Assembly (NCBI RefSeq): GCF_014203595.1
Contig: NZ_JACHJK010000004.1
Coordinates: forward strand, 517,964 to 581,963
Length of the DNA stretch: 64,000 nt
Reading direction: 5' to 3'
DNA from: Streptomyces echinatus
Lineage (GTDB): Bacteria; Actinomycetota; Actinomycetes; Streptomycetales; Streptomycetaceae
Shown here one piece after another: positions 26,220-36,021 of the stretch (position 1 is its first letter; the number at the start of each line of letters is the position of its first letter). The notes beneath the pieces were generated by a model that did not search any database, was not told the DNA's origin, and saw only the letters and a program-made list of their open reading frames with translations. The position numbers and the translations under genes are program-made.

Positions 26220-26861
26220 TCAGGGCTTTTCCGGGCCGAGGCCGTGCTCCATGACGTCCAGGGCCCGCTCCATGAGGTCCCGCAGTCCGCCCTCGAAGTC
26301 GTTCTCCGCCCAGTACATGGAGACCTCCATCATGCCGCCGATGAGGGCCATCGCGCTGACGCGCACCTCCAGGCTCTCCGGGTCGCGGCCCGTGCGCTCG
26401 GCGAGGGCCTCGCGGAGCAGGCGTCCGGTCTGCGTCATGCTCTCGAAGTACCGGGAGCGGACGGCGGGGACCTGGACCCCGAGGTGCGCCCGCAGCCGGA
26501 GCACCTCGGGATCCTCCCGCTCGCTCAGGTCGAGGGCCGTGCGCATCACGTGCCGGAGGGCGTCCATCCACGGCTCGTCCGCGGGCCGGGCGCGCAGTTC
26601 CGCCAGGATCAGGGGGTCGTACTCGTCCGTGAGGACGATGTCCTCCTTGGTCGGGAAGTAGCGGAAGACGGTCGACGGCGACACCTCGGCCCGCTCGGCG
26701 ATCTGCTCGATCGTCGTGGCGTCGTACCCCTGCTCCTTGATCAGCGCGTAGGTCGCGGTGCGGATCGCCTCACGGGTCTTGATCTTCTTGCGTTCCCGCA
26801 GTCCGAGTCGCGGGCGGTCGGCGGGGGAGTACGGGGACTGTGCGGCCGTCATGCGGGTCAT
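26220..26861 (-). CDS. TetR family regulator of the adjacent MFS pump
   Basis: A 213-residue TetR repressor. The DNA-binding domain is at residues 22-70, with TIEQIAERAEVSPSTVFRYFPTKEDI as the family helix-turn-helix. The C-terminal ligand domain contains Met-rich helices. The ATG overlaps the MFS stop (ATGA), so it is co-translated downstream of the pump. The inverted repeat upstream of the pump is the likely binding site, giving inducible autoregulation. Confidence 0.9.
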   Translation of the reverse strand: MTRMTAAQSPYSPADRPRLGLRERKKIKTREAIRTATYALIKEQGYDATTIEQIAERAEVSPSTVFRYFPTKEDIVLTDEYDPLILAELRARPADEPWMDALRHVMRTALDLSEREDPEVLRLRAHLGVQVPAVRSRYFESMTQTGRLLREALAERTGRDPESLEVRVSAMALIGGMMEVSMYWAENDFEGGLRDLMERALDVMEHGLGPEKP

Positions 26862-28429
26862 TGTCCGGCATCGGTCCCCGGCGTGACCATCCGCGGGGCC
26901 CGCCCCGGCTCGCTCGCGGCGGCGGGCGCGGGGCCCGGCAGGAACGCGGCGGCCAGCAGGGCCGAGACGAGGGCCGCGGCGCCGCACACCAGCAGGACCA
27001 GGCCCATGCCGTGGACGTACGCGCCGTCGGCGGAGGCCGCGAGGCGGGCCCGGCCCGTCTCCCCGGCCACGAGGTGCGCGGCGACGACGGAGTCCCGGGC
27101 GGTGTCCGCGAGAGCGGCGGGCAGTCCGGTCACGTCCAGCCGGTCGCGGAAGGCACCGGACAGCAGGCTGCCGAGCAGGGCGATGCCGATCGCGCCGCCG
27201 ACCTGGCGCAGGGTCATGAGGAGTCCCGATCCGCTGCCCGCGCGGTCCCTCGGCAGGGTGGCGAGCGCCCCCGACATGGCCGGTACCAGCGCGAAGCCGA
27301 AGCCGACGCCGGCGAAGGAGAGCCACAGCGCGGTGAAGCCGTAGCCGGAGCCGGCCGTCGTGCGGCTGCCGAGGAACGCGGCGAACGCGAGCACCGCGAG
27401 TCCGGCGCTGACCGTGGCGCGCGCGCCGAACCGCTGGGTGGTGAGCGGCGCCCCGCGCGTGGCGACCATCAGACCGCCGATCATCGGCAGCAGCCGGACG
27501 CCGGTGCCGAGGGCGTCGTTGCCGAGCACGGCCTGGAGGTACTGCGGCAGCACGAACAGCAGGCCGGACAGGACGAACATGACCAGGGTCGCGGCGACCG
27601 TGTTGAGCAGGAAGCCGCGGTGGCCGAGCAGGGTCATGTCGAGCATGGGGCGCTCCGTCCGGCGCTCGCGCAGCACCAGCGAGGCGATCAGGATTACGGC
27701 CGCGGCGAGCAGGGAGAGCACCAGCGGGTCGCTCCAGCCGCGGTCGGGAGCCTCGATGATCGCGTAGACGAGGGCGCCGAGACCGGCCGCGGTGCAGGCG
27801 GTGGAGACGAGGTCGACCCTGGGGGAGGCCGGGTCCTTGGTCTCGGGGAGCAGGAAGACGCAGGCCGCTGTGCCGATCGCCGCCATGGGCACGTTGACCA
27901 GGAAGACCGAGCCCCACCAGAAGTGGTTGAGCAGCCAGCCGCCGATGACCGGGCCGAGCGGGAGGCCGAGCGCCGAGACGGTCGAGATGATGCTGACCGC
28001 CCTGGTGCGCTCGTCCGGGCCGAACAGCGAGGGCAGGACGGACAGGGCGAGCGGGGTGACCAGCGCCGCGCCGACGCCCATGACCGCGCGGGCGGTGATG
28101 ACCGCGTCCACGTCCCCGGCCACGGCGCCCACCAGCGAGCCCGCGAGGAAGATCCCGAGCCCGGTGATCAGCATCAGCCGTCGCCCGAACCGGTCGCCGA
28201 GCAGCCCCGCCGGGAGCATCAGCGCGGCGAACACGACGATGTACGCGTCCGCCATCCACTGCTGCTGACCGGTGGTCGCGCCCAGTTGCCCGGCCATCGT
28301 CGGCAGGGCCACGTTGAGGATCGTCGTGTCGAAACCGAGCACCAGCATGCTCGCGACCAGGGCCCCGAGGGCCCACCAGCGGCGGGAGGGGCCGCGCCGC
28401 GTCTCATCGTCCAGAGTGACAGTCGTCAT
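26858..28429 (-). CDS. MFS drug efflux transporter, DHA2 (14 TM) family
   Basis: A 523-residue 14-helix proton antiporter of the EmrB/QacA group. Motif A is LLGDRFGRRLMLITG between helices 2 and 3, and motif C appears in LGPVIGGWLLNHFWW. It would export hydrophobic or cationic compounds. The TetR gene follows with a 4-bp overlap. The first residues (MTTVTLDDETRRGPSRRWW) are cytoplasmic. Substrate cannot be inferred. Confidence 0.92.
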   Translation of the reverse strand: MTTVTLDDETRRGPSRRWWALGALVASMLVLGFDTTILNVALPTMAGQLGATTGQQQWMADAYIVVFAALMLPAGLLGDRFGRRLMLITGLGIFLAGSLVGAVAGDVDAVITARAVMGVGAALVTPLALSVLPSLFGPDERTRAVSIISTVSALGLPLGPVIGGWLLNHFWWGSVFLVNVPMAAIGTAACVFLLPETKDPASPRVDLVSTACTAAGLGALVYAIIEAPDRGWSDPLVLSLLAAAVILIASLVLRERRTERPMLDMTLLGHRGFLLNTVAATLVMFVLSGLLFVLPQYLQAVLGNDALGTGVRLLPMIGGLMVATRGAPLTTQRFGARATVSAGLAVLAFAAFLGSRTTAGSGYGFTALWLSFAGVGFGFALVPAMSGALATLPRDRAGSGSGLLMTLRQVGGAIGIALLGSLLSGAFRDRLDVTGLPAALADTARDSVVAAHLVAGETGRARLAASADGAYVHGMGLVLLVCGAAALVSALLAAAFLPGPAPAAASEPGRAPRMVTPGTDAGQ

Positions 28430-28443
28430 GAAATGAAAGTAAC

Positions 28444-28459
28444 TCTCAAAATCATGAGA
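28444..28459. promoter_or_regulatory. Inverted repeat TCTCA-N6-TGAGA before MFS gene
   Basis: Perfect 5-bp arms lie 15-30 bp upstream of the pump start inside an unusually AT-rich stretch (AAAGTAACTCTC). Position and symmetry suit the operator of the co-transcribed TetR protein. Confidence 0.6.
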
Positions 28460-28513
28460 CTGTCAATGGGTGCTCGATGTCAGATGGCTCGGTGAAGTGG
28501 CCCGCAACGCGGA

Positions 28514-28545
28514 AGCGGCCACGACTCGGAGGAGTCGTGGCCGCT
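28514..28545. terminator. Perfect 14-bp stem terminator
   Basis: AGCGGCCACGACTC pairs exactly with its complement across a 4-nt loop, just after the hemolysin III gene (minus strand). It isolates that unit from the MFS promoter. Confidence 0.85.
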
Positions 28546-28564
28546 GAGGGGCGGTGGGAGGGGG

Positions 28565-29287
28565 TTACGCGTGCTGGTAGGCCACCAGCGAGATGCCGAC
28601 GTAGTGGACGACGAAGGCGGCGAGCGTGAAGGTGTGGAAGACCTCGTGGAAGCCGAACCAGCGCGGTGACGGGTTCGGGCGCTTGATGCCGTAGACCACG
28701 CCGCCGGCGCTGTAGAGCAGACCGCCGACGACCACCAGGACCAGGACGGCGATGCCGCCCGTGCGCAGGAAGTCGGGCAGGAAGAAGACGGCGGCCCAGC
28801 CCATCGCGATGTAGCAGGGCGTGTAGAGCCAGCGCGGGGCGCCGACCCAGAAGACGCGGAAGACGATGCCGGCCGCGGCGGCGGCCCAGATGCCCCACAG
28901 CAGCCACTGACCCTTGCCGCCGGGCAGGAGCAGCAGGGTCAGCGGTGTGTAGGTGCCCGCGATGATCAGGAAGATGTTGGCGTGATCCAGGCGGCGCAGC
29001 ACGCCGTCCATCCGGGGGCTCCAGTTGCCCCGGTGGTACAGCGCGCTGACGCCGAAGAGGAGGCAGGCCGTCAGGACGTAGATGCCGCAGGCGACGCGGC
29101 CTCTGGTCGAGTCGGCGAGGGCGGTGAGCACGAGGCCCGCGATGAGCACGGCCGGGAACATGCCGAGGTGCAGCCAGCCGCGCAGTCGGGGCTTGACCGG
29201 ATGCGGCAACGAGTGCGCCTTGGGACCGCGGCCGGCGGCCGGCGGGTCCAGGGGCGCGTCGGGGGCGGACGCAGTCATGCGCCGCAT
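28565..29287 (-). CDS. Hemolysin III / PAQR family membrane protein
   Basis: A 240-residue seven-helix protein of the PAQR/hemolysin III family. Zinc-site signatures are VSALYHRGNWSP with the first His, DHANIFLIIAGTYTPL with Asp-His, and the last helix FGFHEVFHTFTLAAFVVH with further histidines. Family members are putative hydrolases acting on membrane lipids; the haemolysin name is historical. The ATG at 29287 (or 29278) directly follows a perfect palindrome, so its transcription is probably controlled there. Confidence 0.9.
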   Translation of the reverse strand: MRRMTASAPDAPLDPPAAGRGPKAHSLPHPVKPRLRGWLHLGMFPAVLIAGLVLTALADSTRGRVACGIYVLTACLLFGVSALYHRGNWSPRMDGVLRRLDHANIFLIIAGTYTPLTLLLLPGGKGQWLLWGIWAAAAAGIVFRVFWVGAPRWLYTPCYIAMGWAAVFFLPDFLRTGGIAVLVLVVVGGLLYSAGGVVYGIKRPNPSPRWFGFHEVFHTFTLAAFVVHYVGISLVAYQHA

Positions 29288-29289
29288 CG

Positions 29290-29309
29290 TACCTACGGAA
29301 CCGTAGGTA
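29290..29309. promoter_or_regulatory. Perfect palindrome TACCTACGG-AA-CCGTAGGTA
   Basis: Nine-base arms around AA end only two bases from the hemolysin III start codon. A bound repressor would block the promoter or ribosome site. The shape is typical of TetR-family operators. Confidence 0.75.
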
Positions 29310-29646
29310 GCGGATCAGTCCCGCCGTGAAGTGTCCCTCAAGTGGCCATCGTCTCACGGGAGACCGGCGGTCCGACCGCAAAAAGTCCTTCAGGCGAACT
29401 CAACGTGCACGTAAAGGGACATAGGGGTACCCAGGGAGGATGCGAAAACCGTGGCCTTCCTCACGTCGCTCACCTGTGAGGCCCTCTGGACATATGGGCA
29501 CACACGACGGATGATCAAATGAGTGCGGTCGGCACCGGATGAGCGCCACAGTCGAACGACTGCGAAGCATCCGGGCCGCAGCCCCCACGGGGCCCCAAAA
29601 GGAAAAATCCCTCACCAGGGCAAAAATCCCTCACTTAGGAGCAATC
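29310..29646. promoter_or_regulatory. Long leader / promoter region of PEP carboxykinase
   Basis: There is no gene in this stretch. It contains TGGACATATGGGCACACACG near 29486, which may be a promoter or operator, a possible TCAAATGAGTG element near 29515, and the direct repeats at 29603 next to the ribosome site. The length suggests multiple promoters or a regulated leader. Confidence 0.5.
29603..29634. repeat. Direct repeat AAAAATCCCTCAC x2
   Basis: Identical 13-bp copies at 29603-29615 and 29622-29634 (19-bp period) lie just before the AGGAG site of the PEP carboxykinase gene. A-runs are rare in this genome, so conservation of both copies is notable. They may act in the mRNA leader or as paired protein sites. 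Confidence 0.6.
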
Positions 29647-31470
29647 GTGGCGCGCGACAACGCGGCTCCCACCGGCGTCCCCACCAACCACCAGGAACTG
29701 ATCTCGTGGGTCAACGAGATCGCCGAACTGACGCAGCCGGACAGCGTGGTCTGGTGTGACGGCTCCGAGGCCGAGTACGAGCGGCTGTCCGAGGAACTGG
29801 TCGCCAAGGGAACGTTCAAGAAGCTCGACCCGATCAAGCGCCCGCACTCCTACTACGCGGCCTCCGACCCGACCGACGTCGCGCGCGTCGAGGACCGGAC
29901 CTTCATCTGCTCCGAGAAGGAGGAGGACGCGGGCCCGACCAACCACTGGAAGGCCCCCGCCGAGATGCGGGAGATCTTCGCCGGTGAGAAGGGCCTGTTC
30001 CGGGGCTCGATGCGGGGCCGCACCATGTACGTCGTCCCGTTCTGCATGGGCCCGCTCGGCTCCCCGCTGTCCGCGCTCGGCGTGGAGATCACCGACTCCG
30101 CGTACGTCGCCGTCTCCATGCGCACGATGACGCGCATGGGCCAGGCCGTGCTGGACGAGCTCGGCGAGGACGGCTTCTTCGTGAAGGCCGTGCACACCCT
30201 CGGCGCCCCGCTGGAGGAGGGCGAGCAGGACGTCGCGTGGCCGTGCAACTCCACCAAGTACATCTCGCACTTCCCCGAGGACCGCGAGATCTGGTCCTTC
30301 GGCTCCGGCTACGGCGGCAACGCGCTGCTCGGCAAGAAGTGCTACGCCCTGCGCATCGCCTCCGTCATGGCCCGTGACGAGGGCTGGCTGGCCGAGCACA
30401 TGCTGGTCCTGAAGCTGACCCCGCCGCAGGGCGAGGCCAAGTACGTCGCCGCCGCGTTCCCGTCCGCCTGTGGCAAGACCAACCTCGCCATGCTGGAGCC
30501 CACGATCTCCGGCTGGACGGTGGAGACCATCGGTGACGACATCGCCTGGATGCGCTTCGGCGAGGACGGCCAGCTGTACGCGATCAACCCCGAGGCCGGC
30601 TTCTTCGGCGTCGCGCCCGGCACCGGTGAGCACACCAACGCCAACGCCATGAAGACCCTCTGGGGCAACGCGGTCTTCACCAACGTCGCGCTCACCGACG
30701 ACGGCGACGTCTGGTGGGAGGGCATGACCGAGGAGTCCCCGGCCCACCTGACGGACTGGAAGGGCAACGACTGGACGCCGGCGTCCGAGACCCCGGCCGC
30801 CCACCCCAATGCCCGCTTCACCGTGCCGGCCTCGCAGTGCCCGATCATCGCGCCCGAGTGGGAGGACCCCAAGGGCGTGCCGATCTCGGCGATCCTCTTC
30901 GGTGGCCGCCGCGCCACCGCGGTGCCGCTGGTGACGGAGTCCTTCGACTGGAACCACGGGGTGTTCCTGGGCGCCAACGTGGCCTCCGAGAAGACCGCCG
31001 CGGCCGAGGGCAAGGTCGGCGAGCTGCGCCGCGACCCGTTCGCGATGCTGCCCTTCTGCGGCTACAACATGGGTGACTACATGGCCCACTGGATCGACGT
31101 CGCCAAGGACAAGGACCAGTCCAAGCTGCCGAAGATCTACTACGTCAACTGGTTCCGCAAGAACGACCAGGGCAAGTTCGTCTGGCCGGGCTTCGGCGAG
31201 AACTCCCGCGTCCTGAAGTGGATCGTGGAGCGCCTGGACGGCAAGGCCGAGGGCGTCGAGACCCCGATCGGTGTGCTGCCGACCAAGGATGCCCTCGACA
31301 CGAACGGTCTCGAACTGGCCGACTCGGACCTGGAGTTCCTGCTCACGGTGGACAAGGAGGTCTGGCGCGAGGAGGCCGCCCTGGTCCCCGAGCACCTCAA
31401 CACCTTCGGCGACCACACCCCGCAGGAGCTGTGGGACCAGTACCGGGCGCTGGTGGAGCGCCTGGGCTGA
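29647..31470 (+). CDS. pckG: Phosphoenolpyruvate carboxykinase (GTP)
   Basis: A 607-residue GTP-dependent enzyme that converts oxaloacetate to phosphoenolpyruvate for gluconeogenesis. It has the kinase-1a loop [12 protein letters not shown] with the reactive Cys, the kinase-2 metal site GDDIAWMRF, the FGGRR motif, and the substrate segment [11 protein letters not shown]. The GTG at 29647 follows TTAGGAGCAATC; the upstream ATG at 29539 lacks a site and would add non-conserved residues. Length agrees with actinobacterial PckG. Confidence 0.97.
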   Translation: MARDNAAPTGVPTNHQELISWVNEIAELTQPDSVVWCDGSEAEYERLSEELVAKGTFKKLDPIKRPHSYYAASDPTDVARVEDRTFICSEKEEDAGPTNHWKAPAEMREIFAGEKGLFRGSMRGRTMYVVPFCMGPLGSPLSALGVEITDSAYVAVSMRTMTRMGQAVLDELGEDGFFVKAVHTLGAPLEEGEQDVAWPCNSTKYISHFPEDREIWSFGSGYGGNALLGKKCYALRIASVMARDEGWLAEHMLVLKLTPPQGEAKYVAAAFPSACGKTNLAMLEPTISGWTVETIGDDIAWMRFGEDGQLYAINPEAGFFGVAPGTGEHTNANAMKTLWGNAVFTNVALTDDGDVWWEGMTEESPAHLTDWKGNDWTPASETPAAHPNARFTVPASQCPIIAPEWEDPKGVPISAILFGGRRATAVPLVTESFDWNHGVFLGANVASEKTAAAEGKVGELRRDPFAMLPFCGYNMGDYMAHWIDVAKDKDQSKLPKIYYVNWFRKNDQGKFVWPGFGENSRVLKWIVERLDGKAEGVETPIGVLPTKDALDTNGLELADSDLEFLLTVDKEVWREEAALVPEHLNTFGDHTPQELWDQYRALVERLG

Positions 31471-31553
31471 GCCCGCTCACAGACTCCGCGGCCGGCTTGG
31501 ATGTGCCCTGACCAGCGATCGTCACGGCCGGCCGCGGTGACAGCACCGGACGA

Positions 31554-31601
31554 GGGCCCGGCGCCCGCACCGTACGAAGGCGTACGGGCGGCCCCGGGCC
31601 C
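31554..31601. terminator. Long hairpin terminator after pckG
   Basis: Outer arms GGGCCCGG/CCGGGCCC and inner arms CCGTACG/CGTACGG form one extended stem with a 4-nt AAGG loop, followed by CTTT. It ends the pckG unit. Confidence 0.8.
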
Positions 31602-31731
31602 TTTCCCATGCGCACGGGTCCCCGGCGTGTGTCTGCACACGTGAAAAATGCCCCGAATTGTACTGTATGGGCATGAATCAGACGCTGTGTTGCGTCACCC
31701 GAACCGCTCCGGAATGGACTGGGGACCACGA

Positions 31732-32790
31732 ATGACCGATGTCCGCCACGACGCGACCGACCTGATCGGGGCGCCGGTCGAGCTGTCGGTCGTGATTCCG
31801 ATGTTCAACGAGGAAGAGGCGCTGCCGGCGCTGGTGGCACGGCTGCGGCCGGTGCTGGACGGGACGGGCGAGACGTACGAGGTCGTCGCGGTGGACGACG
31901 GCTCCGCGGACCGGACGGCCGGACAACTGGAGGACCTGAGGGCCGTCTGGCCCCAGTTGCGGGTGGTGCGGCTGGCCCGCAACAGCGGACACCAGGCCGC
32001 CCTGACCGCCGGCCTGCACCACGCCCGCGGCCGCTACGCCGCGAGCCTCGACGCCGACCTCCAGGACCCCCCGGAGAAGATCCCGGAGATGCTCGCCCTG
32101 GCGCGGTCGCGGCGGCTGGACATCGTCTACGGCGTACGCGTCAACCGCGCCACCGACACCGGCTTCAAGCGCCGCACCGCGGGTGCCTACTACTGGCTCG
32201 TGCGCCGGCTGGTCGGCAGCCATGTCCCCGCCCAGGCCGGCGACTTCCGCCTGCTGTCGCGCAACGTACTCGACGCGCTGAGGGCCCTGCCCGACCAGCC
32301 GCAGGTGTACCGGCTCCTCGTGCCCTGGTTCGGCTTCCCCAGTGGGGAGGTCGCCTACCACCGTGACGCGCGCGTCGCCGGTGACACCAAGTACCCGCTG
32401 CGCAAGATGGTCCTGCTGGCGGTCGACAGCGTCATCGGCTTCTCCGTCGCCCCGCTCCGGCTGGCCACCTGGCTCGGCTCGCTCGCCTTCCTGGTCTGCC
32501 TCGCCGTGATCACGTACACCCTGGCCGTGTACGCGGCGGGCGCCACGACCCCCGGCTGGACCTCCCTGATCATCGCCGTTCTCTTCGTCGGCGCGGTCCA
32601 GCTGATCTGTCTGGGGGTGCTCGGCGAGTACCTCGGCCGCGTCTACACGGCCGTCCAGCAGCGCCCCACCTACTACGTCGCCGAGGACACCGGCACAGCG
32701 GCCGCCCCCATGGCGGGCATCGCGTGGCCCGGACCGCGACGCGGCCGGGACAGCACGCTGGACTCCCTCGGCGGGCCGGCCGGCCCCTGA
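31732..32790 (+). CDS. DPM/GtrB-like GT2 glycosyltransferase
   Basis: A 352-residue polyprenyl-phosphate glycosyltransferase. The GT-A domain has ELSVVIPMFNEEEAL, AVDDGSADRT and the DxD segment ASLDADLQDPPEK. Two C-terminal helices (about 245-270 and 280-305) anchor it, followed by LGEYLGRVYTAVQQRP, the typical end of GtrB-type enzymes. It would make an undecaprenyl-phosphate sugar donor for extracytoplasmic glycosylation. It opens the rhamnose/collagen-like block, and the divergent-strand GT-C gene that follows is a possible user of its product (inference). Confidence 0.9.
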   Translation: MTDVRHDATDLIGAPVELSVVIPMFNEEEALPALVARLRPVLDGTGETYEVVAVDDGSADRTAGQLEDLRAVWPQLRVVRLARNSGHQAALTAGLHHARGRYAASLDADLQDPPEKIPEMLALARSRRLDIVYGVRVNRATDTGFKRRTAGAYYWLVRRLVGSHVPAQAGDFRLLSRNVLDALRALPDQPQVYRLLVPWFGFPSGEVAYHRDARVAGDTKYPLRKMVLLAVDSVIGFSVAPLRLATWLGSLAFLVCLAVITYTLAVYAAGATTPGWTSLIIAVLFVGAVQLICLGVLGEYLGRVYTAVQQRPTYYVAEDTGTAAAPMAGIAWPGPRRGRDSTLDSLGGPAGP

Positions 32791-32826
32791 GGCCGGCCCC
32801 CGCCGTCCGCCCCGGGGGAGCGGCCG

Positions 32827-34131
32827 CTACGCGCGAGCCGGCTCGGCCGTGCTCCTGCCGGGGCTGGTGCCGGGATCCGTCCCGGGAGCGGCTTGGCCGG
32901 GCACGTTCGGCGTCCCGGCCCCGTGGCGGAACTCATGGACCGTCGCCCGCAGCACGGCGATCAGCGCCAGCAGCATCAGCGCGCCGTGCGCGGGCATCGA
33001 CAGATACGGGTTCAGGGCCGCGGAGTTGCACTTCAGGTAGCTGCCGAACGAAGCGAGCTGCACCAGCACCGGGGCGTACCAGAGCTGCCGGGGCAGCCGG
33101 AAGGCGGTCACCACCGTCAGCACCTCCGCCGAGTAGAAGTAGCGCTCGTGCATCGAGGGCAGCAGGAACGGCACCACGATCGCGCTGCAGGTGGCCAGCA
33201 GCAGGATCCGGGTGTCCGTCAGTCCCCGCGCGGCCGGCCCGGCGTTCGGCACGCCGGGCCGGCCGCGCCGCAGGGACCACACCGCCAGTCCGGTCAGGAG
33301 CGACACGAGCGCACCGGCGACCAGAACGCCCGCGTGGGACACGGCCTCGGTGTCACCGGGCACCGACACGAACTGGTAGACGGTCGGCGCGAAGAGGGTG
33401 AGGGAGTGGTACTCGTCGGCCTGGCGGGTGTACACCGTCAGCAGCCACCCCGGGTCGGCGCCGAGCGCGAGGGCCGGAACGTCGAGGGCGAGGTAGGCCG
33501 CCGGAACGGCGAGCAGGCACCGCCACGGCACCCGCCGCACCAGCACGAGGACGAGCAGGAACGGGAAGAGGAACACGGCCTGGAGCTTGAACGCCAGGGC
33601 GATCCCGAAGAACGCGCACGCCCACCACGGCCGCCGGCGGAGCACGTGGTGGATCCCGCCGGCCAGGAAGGCCACGTAGATGGCGTCGCACTGCGCCAGC
33701 CAGGCGCCGTTGGTGACGACCGTGGGCAGGAAGAGCACCACCGCGGCCGAGCCGATGGCTGCCCAGGAGGACGTGGGCCGGAGCACGGAGACGATCCGGA
33801 AGGTGAAGTAGGCGAGGAGCAGATCGAACAGGACCGACATCCACTTGATGCCCGCCAGCGGCGGCAGCGGCACATGGGTCAGCGCGGCCAGCAGGTAGAG
33901 GTAGGGCACGTTGTAGTCCGAGAAGCCGGTGTCGGCGAGGGCGTGGAAACCGCCGTGGCCCGCGATGTGCCGGTACCAGGGTCCGAGGAAGAGCTGGTAG
34001 TCGTACGACTCGCTGGGCACCAGGAACGTACGGGCCAGGAGGGCCAGGACCACCGCGGTGTAGGCGGCCAGCGTCGGCACCGTCAGGACGGTCGCGCGCC
34101 GGGGCGGGTCCGTGGCGGCTGTGTCGGACAT
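32827..34131 (-). CDS. GT-C (GT87-like) membrane mannosyltransferase-like protein
   Basis: A 434-residue polytopic protein with about ten helices, resembling actinobacterial alpha-mannosyltransferases (GT87/PimE-like). The first external loop holds [15 protein letters not shown] with an acidic residue and [12 protein letters not shown], typical of this superfamily's lipid-donor site. PSMHERYFY is another conserved landmark. The ATG at 34131 was chosen; the open frame upstream is non-coding. It is divergent from rmlA across 113 bp. It probably transfers a sugar from a polyprenyl carrier outside the membrane. Confidence 0.82.
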   Translation of the reverse strand: MSDTAATDPPRRATVLTVPTLAAYTAVVLALLARTFLVPSESYDYQLFLGPWYRHIAGHGGFHALADTGFSDYNVPYLYLLAALTHVPLPPLAGIKWMSVLFDLLLAYFTFRIVSVLRPTSSWAAIGSAAVVLFLPTVVTNGAWLAQCDAIYVAFLAGGIHHVLRRRPWWACAFFGIALAFKLQAVFLFPFLLVLVLVRRVPWRCLLAVPAAYLALDVPALALGADPGWLLTVYTRQADEYHSLTLFAPTVYQFVSVPGDTEAVSHAGVLVAGALVSLLTGLAVWSLRRGRPGVPNAGPAARGLTDTRILLLATCSAIVVPFLLPSMHERYFYSAEVLTVVTAFRLPRQLWYAPVLVQLASFGSYLKCNSAALNPYLSMPAHGALMLLALIAVLRATVHEFRHGAGTPNVPGQAAPGTDPGTSPGRSTAEPARA

Positions 34132-34244
34132 GCGGGCTCCGTTCGGGTAGCGCTCGATCGCGACCAGTATGTCCAAAACGCCCGAGTTCAGAGGTAGGCG
34201 CGCAAAAAGGGGGCATTCATTGGCAATTCGCCTATGGTGTCGCC

Positions 34245-35165
34245 ATGCGCGGAATTCTCCTGGCCGGGGGCACCGGCTCGCGACTGTGGCCACTGACCCG
34301 CTCGGTGTCGAAGCAGCTGCTGCCCGTCTTCGACAAACCGATGGTGTATTACCCGCTTTCCACACTGGTGATGGCCGGTGTCAGTGAAGTTCTGATCGTC
34401 ACCACCCCTGAAGACCAGTACCAGTTCCGGCGCTTGCTCGGCGATGGCAGCCAACTGGGCCTGCGCCTCGCGTACATGACGCAGGAAACCCCGAAGGGAA
34501 TCGCCGAGGCGTTCCTCCTCGGCGCCGACTTCGTCGACGGCCGGCCGGTCGCACTGATCCTCGGCGACAACATCTTCCACGGCAGCGGCCTCGGCACACG
34601 GCTGGCCCGCAGCGGCGACCCCGTGGGCGGCAAGGTGTTCGCCTACCAGGTCGCCAACCCGTCCGCCTACGGCGTGGTGGAGTTCGACGACTCGGGCCGG
34701 GCCCTGTCCATCGAGGAGAAGCCGGCCCGGCCCCGCTCCCGGTACGCCGTGCCCGGACTGTACTTCTACGACCACCGCGCCGTGGACATCGCCCGCGGCC
34801 TGCGGCCCAGCGCCCGGGGCGAACTGGAGATCACCGACCTCAACCGCGTCTATCTGGAGGCGGGGGAGCTGCAGGTCACCCGGCTCGACCGGGGCACCGC
34901 GTGGCTGGACACCGGGACCTTCGCCTCCATGATGCAGGCATCGGAGTTCGTCCGGGTGATCGAGGAGCGCCAGGGCCTGAAGGTCGGCTGCGTCGAGGAG
35001 GCCGTCTGGCGGGCCGGACTGATCGACGACGACCGGCTCAGGGACCTGGCCCGGCCGCTGCTCAGGAGCGGATACGGCGACTACCTGCTGGGGCTGCTGG
35101 AGGACGCCGCGCCCCTCGTCCCCCCACGCCGGGGTGCGGACGTCCCGAAGGCGCGACGGCAGTGA
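34245..35165 (+). CDS. rmlA: Glucose-1-phosphate thymidylyltransferase
   Basis: A 306-residue nucleotidyltransferase that makes dTDP-glucose, the first step to dTDP-L-rhamnose. The N-terminus [18 protein letters not shown] is the nucleotide loop, [17 protein letters not shown] carries the catalytic Lys, and LGDNIFHG the metal-binding Asp. It is about ten residues longer than usual at the C-terminus. It heads the operon rmlA-rmlC-collagen-like-rmlB-rmlD. The 113-bp region shared with the divergent GT-C gene holds the promoter. Confidence 0.95.
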   Translation: MRGILLAGGTGSRLWPLTRSVSKQLLPVFDKPMVYYPLSTLVMAGVSEVLIVTTPEDQYQFRRLLGDGSQLGLRLAYMTQETPKGIAEAFLLGADFVDGRPVALILGDNIFHGSGLGTRLARSGDPVGGKVFAYQVANPSAYGVVEFDDSGRALSIEEKPARPRSRYAVPGLYFYDHRAVDIARGLRPSARGELEITDLNRVYLEAGELQVTRLDRGTAWLDTGTFASMMQASEFVRVIEERQGLKVGCVEEAVWRAGLIDDDRLRDLARPLLRSGYGDYLLGLLEDAAPLVPPRRGADVPKARRQ

Positions 35166-35217
35166 CGGGCTGGGCAGTGACGGGCTGGGCCGCGGCCGCG
35201 CGAGGAGAGGAGATCCG

Positions 35218-35808
35218 GTGAGGCCCCTCGGCATCGAAGGCGCGTGGGTGGACACCCCCAGGGTGTTCACGGACGGCAGGGGCCGGTTCCACGAGTGGTT
35301 CAAGGGCGGGACCTTCCGGGACTCGGTCGGCCAGGGATTCTCGCTCGCCCAGGCCAACTGCTCCCGCTCCGCACGCGGCACGCTCCGCGGCATCCATTAC
35401 GCGGCGGTCCCGCCGGGCCAGGCCAAGTACGTCACGTGCGTCGGCGGCGCCGTCCTCGACGTGGTGGTCGATCTCCGCGTCGGCTCACCGGGGTTCGGGA
35501 CCTGGGAGGCGGTCCGGCTCGACGACGCCACCCACACGTGCGTCTATCTCTCCGAGGGGCTGGGCCATGCCTTCATGGCGCTGGAGGACGACTCCACCGT
35601 CGTCTACCTGTGCTCCGAGGGGTACGCGCCGGAGCGCGAGTACGGGATCGACCCCCTCGACCCGGCGCTGGCCATCGACTGGCCCGAGGACCTCGTCCCC
35701 CGACTGTCCGGCAAGGACGCCGCCGCGCCCACGCTTCAGGAGGCGGGGCGCCGGGGCCTGCTGCCGTCCTACGAAAAGTGCGCCGCATACAGAAAAAGCC
35801 TCGAATGA
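35218..35808 (+). CDS. rmlC: dTDP-4-dehydrorhamnose 3,5-epimerase
   Basis: A 196-residue cupin epimerase acting on dTDP-4-keto-6-deoxyglucose. RGIHYAAVPPGQAKYVTCV carries the catalytic His and Lys, and YLSEGLGHAFMALED includes the conserved Gly-His segment and metal-free pocket. The GTG at 35218 follows a GGAGAGGAG site. It is 52 bp after rmlA. It may also belong to the 3- or 5-epimerase subset, but the rml context favours RmlC. Confidence 0.93.
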   Translation: MRPLGIEGAWVDTPRVFTDGRGRFHEWFKGGTFRDSVGQGFSLAQANCSRSARGTLRGIHYAAVPPGQAKYVTCVGGAVLDVVVDLRVGSPGFGTWEAVRLDDATHTCVYLSEGLGHAFMALEDDSTVVYLCSEGYAPEREYGIDPLDPALAIDWPEDLVPRLSGKDAAAPTLQEAGRRGLLPSYEKCAAYRKSLE

Positions 35809-36021
35809 AAGCCGACACTCCGTGCTTTGGGTGTTATGGGGGACGGATTGAGGCCGCACGAGTGGTACTCGCCGAACGGCGCGAGCCGAATTCTATTCGT
35901 TCATACCCGGAGCGTGCAAATTGATGTCGTACGCGGCCGACGCCCCGAGACGCGCATAGGGAAAGCGCACGGAGTGCGCGTGCTTGCAGTCGGCTCCCGC
36001 TCACTCCCAAGGAAGGTTCCC

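Noticed and set aside
29635..31416. Long minus-strand frame across pckG
   Set aside because: It is a shadow of the conserved enzyme with no homology-like motifs.
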